A stretch of 35,851 bases of DNA from an uncultured Pelagibacteraceae bacterium (lineage in GTDB: Bacteria; Pseudomonadota; Alphaproteobacteria; Pelagibacterales; Pelagibacteraceae). Position 1 is the first letter of the stretch. Each line of letters begins with the position of its first letter. The stretch spans positions 1 through 35,851 of the forward strand of contig CACKWM010000009.1 in NCBI GenBank assembly GCA_902603905.1. The letters are read 5' to 3'. The notes beneath the pieces were generated by a model. It worked only from the letters and a program-made list of their open reading frames with translations, was not told the origin of the DNA and did no database searches. The translations under genes and the position numbers were made by a program. Positions 26,531 to 34,491 of this stretch are shown piece after piece.

Positions 26531-27802
26531 TTATCTTTCCGTTTTATATTTTAGTTCCAAATTCTGGCTATATCTACTCATAGCATAACAAATAATCCAG
26601 AAAATAATAGCTGCAAACACGTAACCTTCCATCGCAAAACCAAGCCATTTTGGATTAGTTTTTGCTAAATTTAACATTCCAACTATTTCTAATAAACCAA
26701 CTACAAAAATTAACGGTGTATCTTTAACTAATGCTAAAAAAGTATTGGCTATACCTGGAATAACCAATTTTAAGGCTTGTGGCAAAATTACAAAAATGTG
26801 CATTTTCCAATAACCCATTCCTAAAGATTTTGCTGCATCATACTGGCCTCTTGGCAGTGCTTGCAAACCTCCCCTTATAACTTCGGCCACATAAGCAGCT
26901 TCAAATAAAGATATTGCAATAATTACTCTAACCAGTTTATCCATAAAGAAATCTTCTGGCAAAAACATTGGAAACATTACAGATGACATAAACAATACAG
27001 TTATTAGTGGTACACCTCTCCAAAATTCAATAAATCCAATTGAGATGTATCTAACAGTTGGTAAAACTGATCTTCTTCCTAAAGCTAAAAACATTCCTAG
27101 AGGAAAGCAGAAAATTAAACAAAAGAAAGAAACTATAAAAGTCAAAGACAGTCCACCCCAAGCTCCAGTTTCAACCCACACAAGACCAAAAGCACCACCT
27201 GATATCAAATAATAAATTAGTATAAAAGCTATAATTGGATAAATAATTACATAATATAAAGTTAGAAATTTCTTTAATTTTTCAGTTGCAAAATAACCAA
27301 CAAAAGCTAAAGCAATCAATAAAACAAAAGATATATTTATTCTCCACTGTAATTCATTAGGGTACATGCCATAAACAAATCTTCTTAACCAAATTTTTAT
27401 GTAAGTCCAACAAGCACCACTGCCTGTGCAGGCTTCTTTAGTATCCCCAGCAATATTTGCATCTAAAACAAACCAGCTCATAATGGGAGGAATTGATTTA
27501 ATAATTATAAAAATAATTAATAAAGTTAAAACAGCATTAAAATTATTGGTATTAATTTTTTTATTTAATAAATCTAAATTGTTTATTCCTGAAAATTCTA
27601 TTCTAATTAAATGAAGTCCCACAACCCCTAGTATAAATGGTAGAATAAAACTAATAAAATCTGGCAAAAAAGATGTGATATTGATTTCAAAAAAAGCACC
27701 TAAAAAAACATCTAATATAGCAATTAAAAATAAAAAAGCTCCACTATATAAATAAGTAGTTAAATTCTCTTTATCAGGTTTTAAAAAATTTAATTTATTC
27801 AT
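26531..27802 (-). CDS. aapM: General L-amino acid ABC transporter permease AapM
   Basis: Inner membrane subunit pairing with AapQ. The 423-residue protein is much longer than simple PAAT permeases because of an N-terminal half with several extra membrane segments, as in the Aap/Bzt family. Seen are [20 protein letters not shown], the EAA loop [19 protein letters not shown] and [19 protein letters not shown] periplasmic Cys pair occurs in [11 protein letters not shown]. It starts two bases after the aapQ stop. Confidence 0.94.
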   Translation of the reverse strand: MNKLNFLKPDKENLTTYLYSGAFLFLIAILDVFLGAFFEINITSFLPDFISFILPFILGVVGLHLIRIEFSGINNLDLLNKKINTNNFNAVLTLLIIFIIIKSIPPIMSWFVLDANIAGDTKEACTGSGACWTYIKIWLRRFVYGMYPNELQWRINISFVLLIALAFVGYFATEKLKKFLTLYYVIIYPIIAFILIYYLISGGAFGLVWVETGAWGGLSLTFIVSFFCLIFCFPLGMFLALGRRSVLPTVRYISIGFIEFWRGVPLITVLFMSSVMFPMFLPEDFFMDKLVRVIIAISLFEAAYVAEVIRGGLQALPRGQYDAAKSLGMGYWKMHIFVILPQALKLVIPGIANTFLALVKDTPLIFVVGLLEIVGMLNLAKTNPKWLGFAMEGYVFAAIIFWIICYAMSRYSQNLELKYKTER

Positions 27803-27804
27803 TA

Positions 27805-28956
27805 TTATTTTTCTTTGATCGCTATTTTTTTATTATACCAATTCATTAACAATGAAATTGACAAACTAATTGATAAATATGTAAACATAGTAATAGATAC
27901 AATTTCTATCGCTCTTCCTGTTTGCATTAATGCAGTTCCAGCAAAAACTAAAACTAAATCTGGATAAGCTATCGCGGCTGCGAGTGAAGAATTCTTAGTT
28001 AAATTTAAATATTGGTTTGTAGTTGGAGGTATTATAATTCTCAATGCTTGAGGCATGATTACTAATTTTAAAACTTGATTTGGAGTTAATCCTATTGATG
28101 CAGCAGCCTCTTTTTGACCTTTGCTAATTCCTTGAATTCCAGCTCTTACACATTCAGCTATAAAAGTAGCTGTATATAACGCTAAAGCTAAAGTTAAAGC
28201 TATTAATTCAGGTGGAATTCCAAGACCACCTTCATATATAAAAGATGTAGTAGATAGTTGTTTTATTACAGGTACTTCAAAGTCTAAAGAAACACCTCCA
28301 ATTAAAAAAGTTAATAATGGTAAAATTATCAACAATCCTGCAGAAATAGAAAAAACCGGCAGTTGTTTACCTTTATTTTCCTGTAATTTTCTTGCGTAAT
28401 TTTTTATTACTACAATAGAAATTATTGCAGCAATTATTGAATAGAAAAATATATCTAAATTTTCCCATACAAAGCGTGGCACAAAAAAACCCTTAATTGT
28501 TAAGTAAGAAACTCCAAATATAGAATCTGCATCTTGTGGCAAGGGAAGAGCTCTAAGTGCAGCAAAATACCAAAAAAATATTTGTAATAATAATGGTATA
28601 TTTCTGAAAAACTCTACATAAAATGCAGCACTTCTCTCAATTAAATAATTGGGTGATAAACGTGCTATTCCTATAATAACACCGATAATTGTTGAAATAA
28701 TAATTCCGATAAAAGCAACCAAAAGAGTGTTTAACAACCCTACCAGATAGGCTCTTGCATAGGAATGTGATCCATCATATTCAATTAATGAAAACTGAAC
28801 ATCAAATGAAGATTCCTGAGTTAAAAAACCATAACCAAATTCAATACCCCTATTATCCATATTAACTTGAGCATTAAATGTAAAAAAACCAAAAATTAGA
28901 AACACCAATGCTAATGTTATTAACTGTGGAACTATTTTCTTAACTTTAAAATTCAT
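27805..28956 (-). CDS. aapQ: General L-amino acid ABC transporter permease AapQ
   Basis: First permease of the general amino acid importer. The 383-residue protein has an N-terminal membrane anchor, a periplasmic segment, and the permease domain with VEFFRNIPLLLQIFFWYFA, a long insert between helices, the EAA loop EAAASIGLTPNQVLKLVIMP and YLNLTKNSSLAAAIAYPDL. Its start is separated from aapJ by 67 bases containing an intrinsic terminator, so its expression probably depends on partial read-through from the aapJ promoter. Confidence 0.94.
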   Translation of the reverse strand: MNFKVKKIVPQLITLALVFLIFGFFTFNAQVNMDNRGIEFGYGFLTQESSFDVQFSLIEYDGSHSYARAYLVGLLNTLLVAFIGIIISTIIGVIIGIARLSPNYLIERSAAFYVEFFRNIPLLLQIFFWYFAALRALPLPQDADSIFGVSYLTIKGFFVPRFVWENLDIFFYSIIAAIISIVVIKNYARKLQENKGKQLPVFSISAGLLIILPLLTFLIGGVSLDFEVPVIKQLSTTSFIYEGGLGIPPELIALTLALALYTATFIAECVRAGIQGISKGQKEAAASIGLTPNQVLKLVIMPQALRIIIPPTTNQYLNLTKNSSLAAAIAYPDLVLVFAGTALMQTGRAIEIVSITMFTYLSISLSISLLMNWYNKKIAIKEK

Positions 28957-28970
28957 AAATAGGGATCATA

Positions 28971-29003
28971 AAAAAAAGGGCTAGAAAAATCTAGCCCTTT
29001 TTA
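28971..29003 (-). terminator. Intrinsic terminator between aapJ and aapQ
   Basis: The arms GGGCTAGA and TCTAGCCC (28978-28985 and 28990-28997) pair perfectly around a four-base loop, and the stem can extend through five flanking A/T pairs. On the transcribed strand the hairpin is followed by a run of T. It lies 21 bases after the aapJ stop and inside the operon, so it probably lowers transcription of the permease and ATPase genes relative to the binding protein. Confidence 0.9.
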
Positions 29004-29023
29004 AACTTTATTATAAGATATAA

Positions 29024-30061
29024 TTATCTTGCTGGTGGTACGTAAAGTATTCCACCTTTAGTCCATAATTGGTTTGGACCTCTATCAGGTAAAATACCAG
29101 TGTCTGCTATATTTCTTTTATAACTTTCACCATAGTTACCAACTTGTTTGATAATTCTTAAACTCCACTCATTATCTAAACCAAAGGCAGCTCCTAATTC
29201 ACCTTCTGCTCCAACAAGTCTCTTAATTGCTGGATTGTCAGAAGTTTTCATAGAATCTGCATTCGAAGAAGTAATACCGTATTCTTCAGCTTCGATCATT
29301 ACGTTCAAAGACCATCTTACGATATCTTCCCAAACTGCATCACCTTGACGAACAACAGGTCCTAATGGCTCTTTTGAGATCGTTTCAGGTAATACTATAT
29401 GGTCATCCGGATTGCTCATCTTTGTTCTTTGAGCAGCTAAACCAGATTTATCAGTAGTGTAAGTATCACATCTACCAGCATCATAAGCAGCAACAACTTC
29501 GTCAGCTTTTTCAAAAGCTACCGGCTCATAAGAAATTCCTCTAGAAGTAAAGAAGTCTCTCATGTTAAGCTCAGTTGTAGTACCAATGTTTGTACAAGCT
29601 GAAATTCCATCTTTGAATTGACTCGTAGAAGTTATTCCAGAATCTTTTCTAACCATGAAGCCTTGACCATCGTAAAAGTTTACTCCAACGAATGTAAGAC
29701 CAATGTCAGCGTCTCTTGAAAGAGTCCAAGTTGTATTTCTTGATAAGATATCAATTTCACCAGATGTCAATGCTGTAAATCTTTCTTTAGCACTTAGAGG
29801 AGTGAACTTAACTTTGTTCGCATCACCTAAAGTTGCTGCAGCAACTGCTCTACATACATCAACGTCAACACCAGTCCAATTTCCAGATGCATCAGCATTT
29901 GAAAATCCTGGAAGACCTTGTGAAACACCACATCTTACAAAACCCTTTTTCTGTGTATTCTTAAGTGTTTTTGATTTCTTTGCCATAGCTTCTGTTGAAA
30001 ATGCAAAAAGCACTGCAACCATTGCTACGAAAGAAGTCAATTGTTTTATGTATTTAAACAT
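29024..30061 (-). CDS. aapJ: General L-amino acid ABC transporter substrate-binding protein AapJ
   Basis: Periplasmic receptor of the amino acid importer. The 345-residue protein has a signal peptide (about 1-27, cleavage after TEAMA), then the type 3 solute-binding fold: FVRCGVSQGLPGFSNAD, WTGVDVDVCRAVAAATLGD, FTALTSGEIDILSRNTTWTL, ISACTNIGTTTELNM and YTTDKSGLAAQR, and the long Aap-type C-terminus ending near residue 345. Base use is less AT-rich than in its neighbours, as expected for a highly expressed gene. A clear Shine-Dalgarno (AGGAAG, 30066-30071) precedes the ATG, and a palindrome and probable promoter lie upstream. Confidence 0.95.
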   Translation of the reverse strand: MFKYIKQLTSFVAMVAVLFAFSTEAMAKKSKTLKNTQKKGFVRCGVSQGLPGFSNADASGNWTGVDVDVCRAVAAATLGDANKVKFTPLSAKERFTALTSGEIDILSRNTTWTLSRDADIGLTFVGVNFYDGQGFMVRKDSGITSTSQFKDGISACTNIGTTTELNMRDFFTSRGISYEPVAFEKADEVVAAYDAGRCDTYTTDKSGLAAQRTKMSNPDDHIVLPETISKEPLGPVVRQGDAVWEDIVRWSLNVMIEAEEYGITSSNADSMKTSDNPAIKRLVGAEGELGAAFGLDNEWSLRIIKQVGNYGESYKRNIADTGILPDRGPNQLWTKGGILYVPPAR

Positions 30062-30080
30062 TTTTCTTCCTTTATATTAT

Positions 30081-30098
30081 TTATTTGTTAACAAATAA
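30081..30098 (-). promoter_or_regulatory. Perfect 18-bp palindrome in the aapJ leader
   Basis: TTATTTGTTAACAAATAA equals its own reverse complement. It lies 20-37 bases before the aapJ ATG, just upstream of the Shine-Dalgarno. It could be a protein operator, or in RNA a seven-pair hairpin with a TTAA loop near the 5' end of an abundant mRNA. Confidence 0.55.
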
Positions 30099-30123
30099 TT
30101 CAAAACGAATTTGAATTAAATTA

Positions 30124-30152
30124 ATTATCTATTCAATTAAATTTTCTATCAA
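30124..30152 (-). promoter_or_regulatory. Predicted sigma70-type promoter of aapJ
   Basis: On the minus strand TTGATA (30147-30152) and GATAAT (30124-30129) are separated by 17 bases; each matches the consensus at five of six positions. The start site would fall near 30117, giving a leader of about 55 nt that contains the palindrome. The AT richness makes chance matches common. Confidence 0.4.
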
Positions 30153-30239
30153 TGAAAATTTTTGTCAAACTACATTTAGATTATGATTATTTTTATAAAC
30201 TAAATATAGTTAAAAAAAACTACCTGTGATTGTATAAAA

Positions 30240-30316
30240 TGGCGCGCTCTGAAGGATTCGAACCTTCGACCCTCGGTTTAGAAAACCGATGCTCTATCCA
30301 GCTGAGCTAAGAGCGC
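30240..30316 (-). tRNA. tRNA-Arg (TCT)
   Basis: On the minus strand the acceptor arms GCGCTCT and AGAGCGC pair fully, the D arm GCTCAGCTGGATAGAGC is canonical, the anticodon loop TTTCTAA gives TCT (reads AGA), the T arm GAAGG-TTCGAAT-CCTTC is canonical, the discriminator is G and CCA is encoded. Length is 77 nt. It begins 32 bases after the trkH stop on the same strand. Confidence 0.96.
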
Positions 30317-30348
30317 AAAAGTATTTTAAAACTATTTATAATACTAAT

Positions 30349-31755
30349 TTAATTTTTAAAAAGAAATTTTTTACAAATAATTAATATTGTTAATAGTTCA
30401 ACTCTACCGATAATCATAAAAATAATTAAATATAATTTGGTGAAAAACTGCAATTCTTGAAAATTAAAATATTCAATACCATACATAGATGAATTAACAG
30501 TGTTCATTAAAGTTAAAATAGATAATTTAAATGAATTTTCTAAAGAAATTCCAGAAAAAGTTAAAAAAGAGCTTAAAAAAAACATAGAAATAATAAATAT
30601 CAATACTGATAAAAAATATTTATCGATTTCAACTTTTTGAAAATTTATTTTTAAAAAGAAATTGGTATTTAAAAAAATATTTTTAGGTCGAACATGAGAT
30701 ATTAAATCATTGATTGCAAATTTAAATAAAGCATAAATTTTAATAAATCTAATTCCAGAACTTGTAGAAAAAAAAGATCCGCCAATAATTACTAAAATCA
30801 AATAAATAAATGATAAATTTTGTGGTGAGTTATCTAACGAAACACCGATATTTGAAATACTGCTTGTTAAAGAAATCAAAATTGCACTGAAATTATATTC
30901 AGAATTGAATAATAAAAAAAATAAAAAAATCAGTATAATAAAATATAAAAACAAATAAATATCTTCTTGAAAGAAATTAATATTTTTTTTACTTACGAAA
31001 AGCAAATTATAACTTAAAAAAATACTAAAAAAAGATACAAGCATCAAAAAAGCAAAAATAATTTCTTTGGCATTTGTATTTAATACAGTTGATAGATCAT
31101 TTACTGGTAAAAAACCGCCAGATGAAATTAATGACATTGACAAATTTAATGAGTCAAAAATTCTAAAATCGAAAATATTTAAAAAAACAAATATTAGAAA
31201 TGTTAATAATGTATATAAAATTAATATTTTAGATGATTGCTTTAAAGTTTCTGATGTATTGAATGTTAAAAAATTTGTTAAAGATTTTTTTAAACTATTG
31301 TCAAAAATATCAATTAATAAAATTATTGAAAATAAAAAATAAAGACCCCCGATCCATTGAGATGAAGATCTCCATATTATTAAACTTTCATCTAAATGTT
31401 TAACATTTTCAAAAATACTAAATCCTGTTGATGTAAATCCCGAAATTGATTCAAAATATGAATCTAAAAAAGAAATATTATAAATACTAAAGTAAAAAGG
31501 AATTGAAATAATTATAGGTAATATAAAATATCCAGAAACTACTGTTAATATTTTATGATAAATTGATATCTTATAATTATCCTTTTTTTTTATCAAAAAA
31601 AGCAAACCTAAAAATAATGATAAAATTAATGAATAGATGTAACCATCAATATTTAAATAAAAATTAAAATAATATGAGTAAATAATATTAAAAAATGATA
31701 AAACAGAAATGATTAATGAAAAAATTCCCAAATAAACTAAGCTAAAATAACTCAT
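30349..31755 (-). CDS. trkH: Trk-type potassium uptake protein TrkH (divergent)
   Basis: Membrane channel subunit of the Trk K+ uptake system. The 468-residue protein has about ten to twelve helices and four pore-like loops: SGFTSTGFS (105-113) followed by SSQWIGG, then SLISSGGFLP, SSISNIGVSL and NTVNSSMYGI. The first filter loop is canonical; the later ones are recognisable but degenerate. The protein is extremely rich in Ile, Phe, Leu and Ser, reflecting AT pressure. It starts five bases after trkA, its regulatory partner, which supports the assignment. Whether it is K+-selective cannot be judged from sequence. Confidence 0.88.
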   Translation of the reverse strand: MSYFSLVYLGIFSLIISVLSFFNIIYSYYFNFYLNIDGYIYSLILSLFLGLLFLIKKKDNYKISIYHKILTVVSGYFILPIIISIPFYFSIYNISFLDSYFESISGFTSTGFSIFENVKHLDESLIIWRSSSQWIGGLYFLFSIILLIDIFDNSLKKSLTNFLTFNTSETLKQSSKILILYTLLTFLIFVFLNIFDFRIFDSLNLSMSLISSGGFLPVNDLSTVLNTNAKEIIFAFLMLVSFFSIFLSYNLLFVSKKNINFFQEDIYLFLYFIILIFLFFLLFNSEYNFSAILISLTSSISNIGVSLDNSPQNLSFIYLILVIIGGSFFSTSSGIRFIKIYALFKFAINDLISHVRPKNIFLNTNFFLKINFQKVEIDKYFLSVLIFIISMFFLSSFLTFSGISLENSFKLSILTLMNTVNSSMYGIEYFNFQELQFFTKLYLIIFMIIGRVELLTILIICKKFLFKN

Positions 31756-31760
31756 TAAAA

Positions 31761-33134
31761 TTAAATTGAGCTAATACGAAACATATTTTCAACTATCGAT
31801 AATTGGTCTCTCTTTGCTAAAAATACCACAACATCATCTTTTAGAAAAACAAAATTTGATCTAGGAATAATTATATCATTACCTCTTGCAATGGCTCCAA
31901 TTCTTATTTCTTCAGGTAAATTGGAATTTTTAAGTTCTTTATTTATTAACTCAGAAGTTTCTATAATTTCAGCTTCAATCACCTCATACTCACCATTTAA
32001 AATACTGTAAGCTGTTTCTATTGTTCCTTTATGTACATGTTTAAGTATACTTGAAACTGTATTCATCCTTGGATCTATTAAATCATCTATTTTTAGTGAA
32101 GATTGTAACAAAGAATAATTAGGTTTGTTAATTAATGCCATTGTTCTTTTATCTTTAGAAAATTTTTCAACTAAAACACTTACCATTAAATTATCTTCAT
32201 CATCATTTGTAAGAGCTAAGACAGTTTCAATTTCTTCTAAATTGGCCTCAGTTAAAACATCTTCATCTAGCCCATTTCCATTAATAACTATTGAATTATT
32301 AAGCTCACTAGCAATATATTCTGCCCTATCTTTGCTTTTTTCAATTATTTTAATTCTTACCGATTCAAATGACTGTTCAATACTTTTTGCTAAATTAAAT
32401 CCTATGTTTCCGCCACCAATGATCAAAATTTTGTTAGATATTTTTTCATCATGTCCAAAAGCAGATAAGGTTAATTGCATTTGAGAAGAATTAATAATTA
32501 CATAAGCTTTGTCGTTTTCTTGTAGAACATCATTTTTTTTAAGTATAATAAATTTATCTTTTCTGATAACTCCTAAAATATTAGCTTCTAATTTAGGAAA
32601 TTTTTTTGTTAAATCATTTAATTTAATATTTATTAAAGGACATAATTTATTTACAGATATTTCTAGAAGTCTAATTTTATTATCAGCAAATGGTACATTG
32701 TCTAATGCACCAGGTGCTTCTAACTTTCTTTGTATCGATTTAGCTATTTCAATTTCGGGAGAAATAATTACATCTATTGGAAGATTTTCTTTATTGTAAA
32801 CTTTTGAAAATTTTGGATTTAAATAATCTTGTGATCTTATTCTTGCGATTTTTTTTGGTACATTAAATACAGTATAAGCAATTTGACATATAAGCATATT
32901 AATTTCATCATTTTTAGTAACAGCAATTATCATGTCAGTTTCTATGGCATTGGCTTTTTCTAGAACTGAAGGATATGTTGCTTTACCAACAATCGCTTTG
33001 ACATCTAAACTATCATTAATTTTTTGAATATCTTCACTTGATTGATCTATAACAGTAATTGAATGATTTTGTTCCACTAGAAGTTTAGCAATAGTAAAGC
33101 CTACTCTTCCAGCACCACAAATTATTATGTTCAT
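31761..33134 (-). CDS. trkA: Trk potassium transport regulatory protein TrkA
   Basis: Cytoplasmic nucleotide-binding regulator that gates TrkH. The 457-residue protein has two RCK repeats: an N-terminal Rossmann domain with MNIIICGAGRVGFTIAKLL, a TrkA-C domain, then a second Rossmann domain with ILIIGGGNIGFNLAKSI and VINGNGLDEDVL, and a second TrkA-C domain. This is the normal full-length TrkA layout. It starts one base after ntrX. The ntrY-ntrX-trkA-trkH order is common in alphaproteobacteria. Confidence 0.96.
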   Translation of the reverse strand: MNIIICGAGRVGFTIAKLLVEQNHSITVIDQSSEDIQKINDSLDVKAIVGKATYPSVLEKANAIETDMIIAVTKNDEINMLICQIAYTVFNVPKKIARIRSQDYLNPKFSKVYNKENLPIDVIISPEIEIAKSIQRKLEAPGALDNVPFADNKIRLLEISVNKLCPLINIKLNDLTKKFPKLEANILGVIRKDKFIILKKNDVLQENDKAYVIINSSQMQLTLSAFGHDEKISNKILIIGGGNIGFNLAKSIEQSFESVRIKIIEKSKDRAEYIASELNNSIVINGNGLDEDVLTEANLEEIETVLALTNDDEDNLMVSVLVEKFSKDKRTMALINKPNYSLLQSSLKIDDLIDPRMNTVSSILKHVHKGTIETAYSILNGEYEVIEAEIIETSELINKELKNSNLPEEIRIGAIARGNDIIIPRSNFVFLKDDVVVFLAKRDQLSIVENMFRISSI

Positions 33135-33135
33135 A

Positions 33136-34491
33136 TTAATTTAAATCTTTAACACCAAGGCCTTTTAATTTCCTGTGTAAAGCAGATCTTTCCATGCCAA
33201 TAAATTTAGCCATTTTTGATATATTTCCACCAAATTTTTTTAATTGAGTTGTTAGGTATTCTTTTTCAAAATTTTCTCTTGCCTCCTTCAGTGGAATCGA
33301 TAATGAATTTTCAACCTTAAAATTATCTTCTTCTGATGTTTTTAATGATTCCTTAATAATGCTTGAAATTTTTTCCTCATTATTTGGTGATAATATACCT
33401 ATTCTTTCAATTAAATTTCTTAATTCCCTTACATTTCCTGGCCAATTATAATTAATTAAATAATGATTGTTTGCATCAATTTTAAATTTTTTCAAATTAT
33501 AATTTTCAATAATTTTTTTAGAAAAATATTCTATTAATAAAGGTATATCAGAAATTCTGCTGCTTAATGGTTCAATATCAATTTGAAAAACATTTAATCT
33601 ATGAAATAAATCTTCTCTAAAATTACCTGATCTAATTTCATTTTTTATATCTTTGCTCGATGAACAAATAATTCTAACATCAACATTTATATCATGATCA
33701 CCATTAATTCTTTTGAATTTTTGATCTATTAGTACTCTTAATATCTTTGATTGTGTTTCTAAAGGTATCTCAGAAACTTCATCAATTAATAATATTCCAC
33801 CAGTTGCTTTTTCTAATGCGCCATATGATATAGAGCCGTTCTTTTTTTCTTCTCCAAATAATTCTTGTTCATATTTTTTAACATCTAATAGTGCACCATT
33901 CAAAATAATGAAAGGTCCTTTTTCTCTTTTGGATAATTTATGAATTTTTCTAGCAACTAACTCTTTACCAGATCCTGTAGGACCATTAATAAAAATCCTG
34001 CTTTCGGAATTAGATAATTTTGAAATTTGATCCTTAATTTTTTCAATATTTAAACTGTTGCCAATAAGCTCAAAAGAATGAAAAAGTTTAGTTTCTAATT
34101 CTTTATTTTGATTTTTTAATTTAAAATTTTCAATAGCCCTGTTAATAAAATTCATCAATCTATCATGATCAAAAGGTTTTTGTATAAACTCAAATGCTCC
34201 AGATTTTAAAGATTTAACTGCCATTTCAATATTCGCATGTCCAGAAATAATTATTACTGGAATGTCTTTATTTTTCTTTTTAATGTGTGACAAAAGTTCA
34301 ATCCCATCATTATCTCCTTTGTCTAATTTAACATCAATAATCGCTACGTCTGGTAATTTCTTATCAATTTCTTTCAATGCTTGATTATAATTTGCTGCGA
34401 CTCTTGTTTTATATCCAGCATCAATAATTAGATCATTTAGAATATTTCTAATATCTGCATTGTCATCTATAATTAATATTTCAGTGGACAT
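33136..34491 (-). CDS. ntrX: NtrX-type response regulator lacking the GAFTGA motif
   Basis: Response regulator partnered with NtrY. The 451-residue protein has a receiver domain (about 1-120, phosphorylatable D53 in VAIIDVKLD, K105 in FIQKPFD), an AAA+ domain with Walker A NGPTGSGKELVARKI (170-177) and Walker B GGILLIDEVSEIP, and a Fis-type helix-turn-helix (about 405-448, KKFGGNISKMAKFIGMERSA). The sigma54-contacting GAFTGA loop is replaced by GEEKKNGSISYGALE (213-227), as in other alphaproteobacterial NtrX proteins. It is therefore expected to act as a DNA-binding regulator without sigma54 activation. It overlaps ntrY by 11 bases. Confidence 0.95.
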   Translation of the reverse strand: MSTEILIIDDNADIRNILNDLIIDAGYKTRVAANYNQALKEIDKKLPDVAIIDVKLDKGDNDGIELLSHIKKKNKDIPVIIISGHANIEMAVKSLKSGAFEFIQKPFDHDRLMNFINRAIENFKLKNQNKELETKLFHSFELIGNSLNIEKIKDQISKLSNSESRIFINGPTGSGKELVARKIHKLSKREKGPFIILNGALLDVKKYEQELFGEEKKNGSISYGALEKATGGILLIDEVSEIPLETQSKILRVLIDQKFKRINGDHDINVDVRIICSSSKDIKNEIRSGNFREDLFHRLNVFQIDIEPLSSRISDIPLLIEYFSKKIIENYNLKKFKIDANNHYLINYNWPGNVRELRNLIERIGILSPNNEEKISSIIKESLKTSEEDNFKVENSLSIPLKEARENFEKEYLTTQLKKFGGNISKMAKFIGMERSALHRKLKGLGVKDLN

